Origin: Beijerinckiaceae bacterium
GTDB lineage: Bacteria > Pseudomonadota > Alphaproteobacteria > Rhizobiales > Beijerinckiaceae
Assembly (NCBI GenBank): GCA_024304885.1
Contig: JALJOM010000003.1
Span: 1,646,110-1,710,109 of the forward strand
Direction: 5' to 3'
DNA length: 64,000 nucleotides
Below, in pieces: positions 58,291-64,000 of this stretch (the stretch's first letter is position 1; the number at the start of each line of letters is the position of its first letter). The notes below the pieces were generated by a model, which ran no database searches, was not told the DNA's origin, and was given only the letters and a program-made list of their open reading frames with translations. The position numbers were made by a program, and so were the translations under genes.

Positions 58291-58590
58291 GAGCGAGCCT
58301 CGGATCGCCGGGATGTGGCCCGTCGCGCCAGAACTACAGGCAATCGTCGCCGGGGTGACATGCTCGACCCTACAGCACGAGTGCCGACGAAAGCGGACGC
58401 TCCGGAGATTTCCGCGATGGCTTCCGAAACAACGAATTGCTTCCTGAAGAGCAGCGTGACCGCGGGCGTGATCATTGACCGAAGCTCGGCAGGCTGTCAA
58501 ATCCGCGCCGCACGCCGGCCGGCCCCATCACACGACGGACGGCCTGCGTTCACCTCGTGACGACGACGCTACTGAACGCGTTCATCCCCC
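58291..58590. other. 300-bp gap before aqpZ, after moeA
   Basis: No coding region is supported between aqpZ and the end of moeA. It should hold the aqpZ promoter. No strong hairpin or repeat was seen. Confidence 0.5.
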
Positions 58591-59814
58591 TCAACGAAGG
58601 CGCAAGATCCTGCAAGGGTCACCGGCTTCGGCGGCCGGCGCATGCGGCTCGCGGATCAGGAGGCAATCCGCCGTCGCGAGCACCCGCAGCAGGGAGGAGT
58701 CCTGCCGCTCGAAAGCTGTGGCGATCGGCAGATCCGCCTCGCGCGTAGTCAGCTTCGCACGCAGAAAATCCTTGCGGCCGTCATTGGCACGAAGCGCCGC
58801 GCCGAGCACGGCCGGCTCGCTCGGGAAGGCGTGCGCCGTGGGATCGCCGCAGAGCGCGCGCACGAGCGGCACGAGAAACACCACGCCGGCGACCATGGCG
58901 GAGACCGGATTGCCTGGCAGGCCGAGGATCGTCATCGCGCCGAGCCGGCCGTGGATCAAGGGCCGACCCGGACGCATCGCGACCCGCCAGAATTCGAGCT
59001 CCATGCCTTTTCGTGCGAGTGCTGCCCTGACGAGATCGCGATCACCCACGGATGCTCCGCCGAGCGTCACCAGAACGTCGGCGGCGACCGCTTCCGCGAG
59101 TTCTATGCCGGCTTCGAGCGCGCCGGCATCGTCCCCGACAATCCCGAGGTCGAGGGGCTCGCCACCCGCGGTTCGCACGAGGGCTCCGATCGCATAAGAA
59201 TTCGACGACACGATCTTGCCCGCGGCCTTCGCGCCGCCGGGGGGCGCCAGCTCGTCTCCCGACGCGAGAAGGGCGATGCGCGGAGGCTTGGCGACGGGCA
59301 CCTCGGCATGGTTCATGGCCGCAGCGAGCGCGATGTGCGTAGGCCCGAGTCGCGTCCCCTTCTCGAGCAGGCGGTCGCCCTGCGCGAAATCGAAGCCTTT
59401 GGGCCTTACGAAGCTTCCCGGTGCGACGCGCGTCGCAGGAATGACGAAGCCATTCTCCACGCGCGCTTCCTCCTGCACGAGAACCGCGTCGGCCCCGTGC
59501 GGCACGGGTGCGCCGGTAAAGATGCGAGCGCATTCGCCCGGCCCGAGCGAGGCCGTGTCGGTGCTTCCGGCGGCGCTCACGCCGACTATCTTCAGCTCGA
59601 CGGAGGGACTGGAGAGGTCTGCCGTACGCAGCGCGTAGCCGTCCATGGCCGAGACCGTCGTCGGCGGCTGTGTCAGCAGCGCGGTGAGGTCGTGTGCCAA
59701 GGTTCGCCCGAGCGCGTCGGCGAGCGCAACCGGCTCCATCGGGCGTGCCGTGAGCACTTTCGAGAGGATGGCCGCCCGGGCAGCCTCGACCGACAAGGAT
59801 TGCGTCTCGGTCAT
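58591..59814 (-). CDS. moeA: Molybdopterin molybdenumtransferase MoeA
   Basis: MoeA inserts molybdate into the adenylylated molybdopterin to make the Mo-cofactor. The 407-residue protein has the characteristic PPTTVSAMDGYALR, ARIFTGAPVPHGADAVLVQE, LVTLGGASVGDRDLV and LPGNPVSAMVAGVVFL motifs. The ATG at 59814 is used; a GTG at 59826 is possible. It follows moaC by 45 bp on the same strand. Confidence 0.95.
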   Translation of the reverse strand: MTETQSLSVEAARAAILSKVLTARPMEPVALADALGRTLAHDLTALLTQPPTTVSAMDGYALRTADLSSPSVELKIVGVSAAGSTDTASLGPGECARIFTGAPVPHGADAVLVQEEARVENGFVIPATRVAPGSFVRPKGFDFAQGDRLLEKGTRLGPTHIALAAAMNHAEVPVAKPPRIALLASGDELAPPGGAKAAGKIVSSNSYAIGALVRTAGGEPLDLGIVGDDAGALEAGIELAEAVAADVLVTLGGASVGDRDLVRAALARKGMELEFWRVAMRPGRPLIHGRLGAMTILGLPGNPVSAMVAGVVFLVPLVRALCGDPTAHAFPSEPAVLGAALRANDGRKDFLRAKLTTREADLPIATAFERQDSSLLRVLATADCLLIREPHAPAAEAGDPCRILRLR

Positions 59815-59859
59815 GCTATGCGTCACGTCGCAAGTGGAAACCCTGGGTGGCGGAATAGC

Positions 59860-60351
59860 TCATGGATCCATCGCTTCATCGCGAACAAAATCGCCGGACT
59901 TTCCGCCGTGCTTCTCGACGAGCCTGATGGCGTCGATCCGCATGAGGCGATCCGCGGCCTTCAGCATGTCGTAGATCGTCAAGCAAGCCACCGAGACCGC
60001 GGTCAAGGCCTCCATCTCGACCCCGGTCCGGCCGGTGACCTTGGCGGTGGCCTGCACCTCGATCCCCGGCAGGGCAGGGTTCGGTTCGAGCTCGACAGTG
60101 ACCTTGGTCAAGGGGAGGGGGTGACAAAGGGGGATCAGGTCGTGCGTGCGCTTGGCCGCCATGATGGCTGCGATTCGGGCCGTCGCGAAAACGTCGCCCT
60201 TCGCGGCGTTGCCGGCGAGCGCAAGGTCCAGCGTCTCCTTTTGCATGAGGATGCGGCCGCGTGCGACGGCGGTTCGCTCGGTCACGGCCTTGCCGGAGAT
60301 ATCGACCATGTCGGCTTCGCCGCCGAGAGAAAGATGGGTGAGGCCGGCCAT
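59860..60351 (-). CDS. moaC: Cyclic pyranopterin monophosphate synthase MoaC
   Basis: MoaC converts the MoaA product to cyclic pyranopterin monophosphate, the first molybdopterin precursor. The 163-residue protein carries [22 protein letters not shown] and [20 protein letters not shown], the active-site blocks. The ATG at 60351 gives [18 protein letters not shown]. It is separated from trpC by a 260-bp repeat-filled gap. Confidence 0.95.
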   Translation of the reverse strand: MAGLTHLSLGGEADMVDISGKAVTERTAVARGRILMQKETLDLALAGNAAKGDVFATARIAAIMAAKRTHDLIPLCHPLPLTKVTVELEPNPALPGIEVQATAKVTGRTGVEMEALTAVSVACLTIYDMLKAADRLMRIDAIRLVEKHGGKSGDFVRDEAMDP

Positions 60352-60400
60352 GGCTTCTGAGCATCCCAAATCGCGATAGGTTCGTTGGTCGGCCGACGCC

Positions 60401-60616
60401 TGGAGCGGCTTCCGATCCGTTCCAAACCCAGCTCTACATTCTTGTTTTGTCGCAATTTCGCGACGCGAAGCGGCCTGCGCATCGTTGGAAATTGCTCTAG
60501 AGCGGGATGTGGAAGAGTGTACAGCGGCTTTCCGCCTGCATCTCGCTCTAAGCTTTTGGAGTCGATCACGTATCATGCCTTTGGATCGCTTCGATCCAAA
60601 GGCATCGTGATCTAGG
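60401..60616. repeat. Composite repeat between moaC and trpC
   Basis: Element B (60401-60500: TGGAGCGGCTTCCGATCC, GCTCTACATTCTTG, TTGTCGCAATTTCGCGACGCG, then AATTGCTCTAG) is joined at CTCTAGAG to element A (60499-60550), followed by CTTTTGGAGTCGATCACG and a palindrome ATGCCTTTGGATCG/CGATCCAAAGGCAT (60575-60605), ending in ATCGTGATCTAG. The final TAG is the trpC stop (read on the minus strand). Confidence 0.85.
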
Positions 60617-61433
60617 TGCTGCGTTCCGGCCGGCCGGGCCTTGCGCCGTGCAGCAAGGCTTGCGTCGCAGCGACGACGTCTGCCTTGCGCATTAGGCTCT
60701 CGCCGACGAGCACGGTCGAGATGCGGCATTTTTGAAGGCGCAAGCAGTCCTCGTGCGTCGCAATTCCACTTTCGCCGACGATGATCCGATCGGATGGGAT
60801 CTTCTCGGCGATCCGCTCGCAAACATCGAGCGATACCTTGAAGGTCCGCAAGTCCCGATTGTTGATTCCCACGAGACGGGTCTCGAGCCGCAGGGCTCGC
60901 GACAGCTCGGCCTCGTCGTGGATTTCGACGAGGATGTCCATGGAAAGGTCATGGGCGGCTCGGGTCAGGGCGCTCGCTTCCTCGTCGCTGACGCAAGCCA
61001 TGATGATCAAGATGCAATCCGCGCCGTTCGCCCGCGCTTCGTAGACCTGATAGGGATCGAAGAGGAAGTCCTTGCGCAAGCACGGCAAATGGGTTGCCGC
61101 TCGCGCCATGTCGAGATTCGCGAGGCTGCCTTGGAACGACGGCCCATCGGTCAAGACCGAGAGGCAGGTGGCCCCGCCGGATTCGTAGTCCCTCGCCAAA
61201 GCCGCGGGATCGAAATCCTCGCGGATCAGGCCCTTCGAGGGACTTGCCTTCTTGATCTCGGCGATCAGCGCGATCTGGCCGCTGTCGTGCCGTGCCTCGA
61301 TCGCCTTCACGAAGCCGCGGGGCGGGTCGTGATCATGTGCCTTGCGAGCCAAGGTTTCGAGCGGCATGCAGACCTTGGCCTGCGAGATCTCCCGTCGCTT
61401 GTAGGCCGCGATGTTTCGCAGGAAGTCTGTCAT
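60612..61433 (-). CDS. trpC: Indole-3-glycerol phosphate synthase
   Basis: TrpC makes indole-3-glycerol phosphate in tryptophan synthesis. The 273-residue TIM-barrel protein has [56 protein letters not shown] and VGESLM motifs. The ATG overlaps the trpD stop as ATGA. The stop codon TAG is formed at the border of a repeat. It has no fused TrpF domain. Confidence 0.95.
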   Translation of the reverse strand: MTDFLRNIAAYKRREISQAKVCMPLETLARKAHDHDPPRGFVKAIEARHDSGQIALIAEIKKASPSKGLIREDFDPAALARDYESGGATCLSVLTDGPSFQGSLANLDMARAATHLPCLRKDFLFDPYQVYEARANGADCILIIMACVSDEEASALTRAAHDLSMDILVEIHDEAELSRALRLETRLVGINNRDLRTFKVSLDVCERIAEKIPSDRIIVGESGIATHEDCLRLQKCRISTVLVGESLMRKADVVAATQALLHGARPGRPERST

Positions 61434-62500
61434 GGCCGAATGTCCCACGCATCCGAGGAACGCTCGGGAACACGGGAGCGGGCAATCGACTGATTCGAGG
61501 CTGCGACGAGGGCGGCGAGTGTCCCGGCCGTCCGCCCCTCGTCGATCGCACGAGCGGCAACGGCGGCCCCTTCGCGGAGACCGGAAGCCTCTCCCGCGAT
61601 GACGAGCGCCGCCGCCGCATTCAGGATGGCGATGTCGCGATAGGGTGTCCGCGCACCGTCGAGCACGGCGAGGAGCGCGGCGGCATTGGCCGAAGGATCG
61701 CCGCCTGCGAGATCTGCCGGTGCAACGCGCGCAAGTCCGGCATCCTCGGGAGTGACTTGGAAGGTACGAATCTCGTTGTTTTCGAGCGAAGCGACAAAGG
61801 TCGGACCTGTGGTCGTGATCTCGTCGAGACCATCCGAGCCGTGCACGACCCAGGCCCGCTCGGACCCGAGCGCGCGGAGGACCTGCGCCAGAGGCTCGAC
61901 CCACCCTTGCGCGTAGACTCCGACGAGCTGGCGACGGACGCTTGCCGGATTGGTCAGGGGCCCGAGAAGGTTGAAGATGGTTCGGGTGCCGAGCTCGGCC
62001 CGCGTGGCGGCGACGCGGCGCATGGCGGCGTGATGCGCCGGCGCGTTCATGAAGGCGATCTTGCATGTTGCGAGGCAATGCTCGACCTCGCTCGGCTCGA
62101 GATCGATCCTCACGCCGAGCGCCGTGAGAATATCGCTTGCCCCCGACCTCGAGGACACCGCGCGATTCCCGTGCTTTGCGACCGGGACTCCGCAGGACGC
62201 GACGATCAGGGCGGCAAGGGTCGAGACGTTGTAGCTGCCATGGCCGTCGCCGCCGGTCCCGACGATGTCGATCGCGTCTCTTGGCGCCTCGGCGCGCAGC
62301 ATCCTCGCCCGCATGGCTTCGGCCGCCCCGACGACCTCTTCGACGGTCTCGCCGCGCACCCTGAGGGCCATCAGGAAGCCGCCGAGCTGAGCCGGCGCGG
62401 CCTCTCCGGCGAAGATCGCCTCGAAGCCGGCAACGGCTTCGGCCCTGGTCAGGCGCGAGCCCGAAGCGACCTTTCCGATCAGGGACTTGAACGTCTCCAT
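61430..62500 (-). CDS. trpD: Anthranilate phosphoribosyltransferase
   Basis: TrpD transfers phosphoribose to anthranilate. The 356-residue product has the PRPP motif [20 protein letters not shown] at residues 78-97, [20 protein letters not shown] and [15 protein letters not shown]. It is slightly longer than usual (about 340) at its C-terminus (after ALVAASNQ). It overlaps trpC and follows trpG by eight bases. Confidence 0.95.
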   Translation of the reverse strand: METFKSLIGKVASGSRLTRAEAVAGFEAIFAGEAAPAQLGGFLMALRVRGETVEEVVGAAEAMRARMLRAEAPRDAIDIVGTGGDGHGSYNVSTLAALIVASCGVPVAKHGNRAVSSRSGASDILTALGVRIDLEPSEVEHCLATCKIAFMNAPAHHAAMRRVAATRAELGTRTIFNLLGPLTNPASVRRQLVGVYAQGWVEPLAQVLRALGSERAWVVHGSDGLDEITTTGPTFVASLENNEIRTFQVTPEDAGLARVAPADLAGGDPSANAAALLAVLDGARTPYRDIAILNAAAALVIAGEASGLREGAAVAARAIDEGRTAGTLAALVAASNQSIARSRVPERSSDAWDIRP

Positions 62501-62508
62501 GCTCCGCC

Positions 62509-63114
62509 TCAATGGGCCTTTCGCCGAACGTCGGTGTTCCACCGCGAGGCCAGATCGAGGAAATTCTCCAAGATGCGGAGGCCGTGCTCGGAGGCTATGC
62601 TTTCGGGATGAAATTGCACGCCGTGCGCGGGCAAGGACTTGTGCGAGATCCCCATGACGAGATCGTCGGCGGTGGCAGTGACGACCAGAGCTTCCGGCAT
62701 CGAGTCGTTTCGGACCACGAGTGAATGGTAGCGCACCGCCCGGAACGCCCCGTTGATCCCGCGAAAGATCGTTTCGCCTTGGTGCTGGATCGAAGCGATC
62801 TTGCCATGGACCGGCTGGGGGGCACGTATGATGTCTCCGCCGAAGGCCTCGCCCAAGGCCTGGTGACCGAGACAGACTCCGAAAATCGGCACAGTGGAAG
62901 ATGCGGCCTCGATGAGCTCGAGGCAGATGCCTGCGTCGCTCGGCCGGCAAGGACCGGGCGACAGGACGATCGCATCGGGAGCGGAGCTCAGGACGCTCGC
63001 GACACTCACTTCGTCGTTGCGATGGACCGTCACGTCCGCACCGAGAGAGCCCAGGCAATGCACGAGGTTCCAGGTGAAGCTGTCGTAATTGTCGATCAGC
63101 GTGATCGTCGTCAT
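62509..63114 (-). CDS. trpG: Anthranilate synthase component II (glutamine amidotransferase)
   Basis: TrpG supplies ammonia from glutamine to anthranilate synthase. The 201-residue class I amidotransferase has [32 protein letters not shown], the catalytic Cys81 in [16 protein letters not shown], and the His-Glu pair in [17 protein letters not shown] 63114 has better Shine-Dalgarno spacing than 63120. It could also serve p-aminobenzoate synthesis, since TrpG/PabA are close. trpE is not in the window. Confidence 0.93.
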   Translation of the reverse strand: MTTITLIDNYDSFTWNLVHCLGSLGADVTVHRNDEVSVASVLSSAPDAIVLSPGPCRPSDAGICLELIEAASSTVPIFGVCLGHQALGEAFGGDIIRAPQPVHGKIASIQHQGETIFRGINGAFRAVRYHSLVVRNDSMPEALVVTATADDLVMGISHKSLPAHGVQFHPESIASEHGLRILENFLDLASRWNTDVRRKAH

Positions 63115-63304
63115 GCTCATGGGCCTCGCTCGAGACCGGTGTTTTGAGACGGTCCGAAACCGTGGTCAAGGCGAATTCCCGGCCTCCGGAGTCTCCTCGC
63201 CGTGGGGAGGACCCAGTCCTGCAATGCGATTCGAGATAGTTCAATGAATAACGAGAGTTCGGCGCCCCGCCACGGACCCGATGCCGCTCACGACGGGCGC
63301 CGGG

Positions 63305-63637
63305 TCATTCTTCCTCGCCGAAACGGTTCGCGACGAGGGCCTCGATTGCATCGAGCGCGAGCAAGGCCTCGGCTCCGGTCGCCGTGACCGTGATCGTGGT
63401 CCCTGGTCCCGCACCGAGGGTCAGGATTCCCATGATCGATGTCCCCCCTACGGTCTCACCGCACCGGCTGATCGTGACAATGGCATCGAAACGATCGATG
63501 CAATGGACGAGCTTGACCGTGGCACGAGCGTGGAGGCCCTTCCGATTGACGATCGTGAGGTGACGCACCAGCTCGCCCAAGCTCGCGTCGGCTTCGGGGC
63601 GGTCCGCGGGTCGAGCTCCCACATTCTCGTCGGTCAT
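63305..63637 (-). CDS. ptsH: HPr family phosphocarrier protein
   Basis: The 110-residue protein is an HPr-like phosphocarrier of the nitrogen-type PTS. It has the phosphorylation site NRKGLHARATVKLV with H36 and the serine-type site GTSIMGI with S67, the target of HPr kinase. An N-terminal extension of about 20 residues precedes the domain. The ATG at 63637 overlaps the EIIA stop as ATGA. In Hyphomicrobiales it usually follows HPr kinase and EIIA. Confidence 0.93.
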   Translation of the reverse strand: MTDENVGARPADRPEADASLGELVRHLTIVNRKGLHARATVKLVHCIDRFDAIVTISRCGETVGGTSIMGILTLGAGPGTTITVTATGAEALLALDAIEALVANRFGEEE

Positions 63638-64000
63638 GTTCCGCTCAGTACTCGGCTCGCGATGTAGATATATTTTCGTCCGGCATCCTGGGCTTGCACC
63701 ACGGCCTGGTCGAGGCTCGCCGTCTCGCGCACGGACACCAGCTTGATCAGCATCGGCAAGTTGATGCCGGCAACGACCTCGACCTCGGCGCCATTCATCA
63801 CCGAGATCGCGAGATTGGACGGTGTCCCGCCGAACATGTCCGTCAGCACGGCGACGCCTGCTCCTGTGTCCACCCGCTTGATGGCCGTCAAGATATCCAG
63901 CCGCCGCTGCTCGATATCGTCGTCCGGGCCGATCGAGATCGTCGCGATTTGATCCTGCTGCCCGACGACGTGCTCCAATGCCGCGCGGAAAGCGTTCGCC
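63634..64000 (-). CDS. Mannose-type PTS EIIA component (5' end outside window)
   Basis: The visible 121 codons (minus strand) have the EIIA-Man fold with GQQDQIATISIGPDDDIEQR, VAVLTDMFGGTPSNLAISVM and AGINLPMLIKL. The phosphorylated His of the VTHG region lies beyond the window edge. The frame is open to the edge (AFRAALEHVV), so the start is outside. It forms part of the regulatory PTS-Ntr system with HPr, likely coupled to HPr kinase upstream. Confidence 0.9.
   Translation of the reverse strand, partial: ANAFRAALEHVVGQQDQIATISIGPDDDIEQRRLDILTAIKRVDTGAGVAVLTDMFGGTPSNLAISVMNGAEVEVVAGINLPMLIKLVSVRETASLDQAVVQAQDAGRKYIYIASRVLSGT

Overview
The window is a G+C-rich chromosomal segment (about two thirds G+C by eye) from an alphaproteobacterium, most likely a member of the Hyphomicrobiales (Rhizobiales), possibly near Beijerinckiaceae/Methylocystaceae. 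This rests on gene order and content: trpG-trpD-trpC-moaC-moeA, atpHAGDC, HPr plus mannose-type EIIA, DUF1674 divergent from rsmB followed by heparinase, leuS-lptE, ETF-QO beside a family 4-type uracil-DNA glycosylase, and dispersed CTAG-bounded intergenic repeats. The exact genus cannot be read from the sequence. No phage, IS element or CRISPR array was seen.

Layout. 1-1375: the end of thioredoxin and queuosine genes queE/queD. 1376-3560: a visibly AT-richer insert with an HxlR regulator, a GFA-type protein, a TfoX-like protein and a small membrane protein. 3563-8804: all on the minus strand, a Tat-exported metallophosphoesterase, a polytopic patatin-like lipase, and an ECF sigma/anti-sigma pair. 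9197-17479: fabI, metC, hsp20 and several small conserved or unknown proteins. 17495-24195: malate synthase G, ETF-QO with a SEL1 protein, uracil-DNA glycosylase and a neutral zinc metallopeptidase. 24486-27721: an unusual trypsin-like protease fused to a NucA-type nuclease, convergent with a small glycosyltransferase-like protein and a MORN-like protein. 27950-33028: heparinase-like protein, rsmB, DUF1674 and an amidase. 33418-43251: FkbM methyltransferase, leuS-lptE, a di-haem peroxidase, a SulP transporter with PPK2, and a transglutaminase-like protein. 43765-50805: the F1 ATP synthase operon and an ABC-F protein. 51534-58290: a small protein, tRNA-Lys, leuA with a probable attenuator, a Zur-like regulator, 3-hydroxybutyrate dehydrogenase, a FUSC/HlyD efflux pair and aquaporin Z. 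58591-64000: moeA, moaC, trpCDG, HPr and the end of EIIA.

How the parts fit. Most of the window is core metabolism: F1-ATPase, leucine and tryptophan synthesis, molybdopterin cofactor, queuosine, fatty-acid elongation, the glyoxylate-shunt enzyme malate synthase and PTS-Ntr regulation. Many genes are coupled by ATGA, GTGA or TGATG overlaps. The accessory and most novel parts are the protease-nuclease fusion, the patatin/ECF neighbourhood, the HxlR island with a clear palindromic operator, and a mosaic family of hairpin repeats in nine or more intergenic places. Two copies of that family supply the stop codons of the genes they abut.
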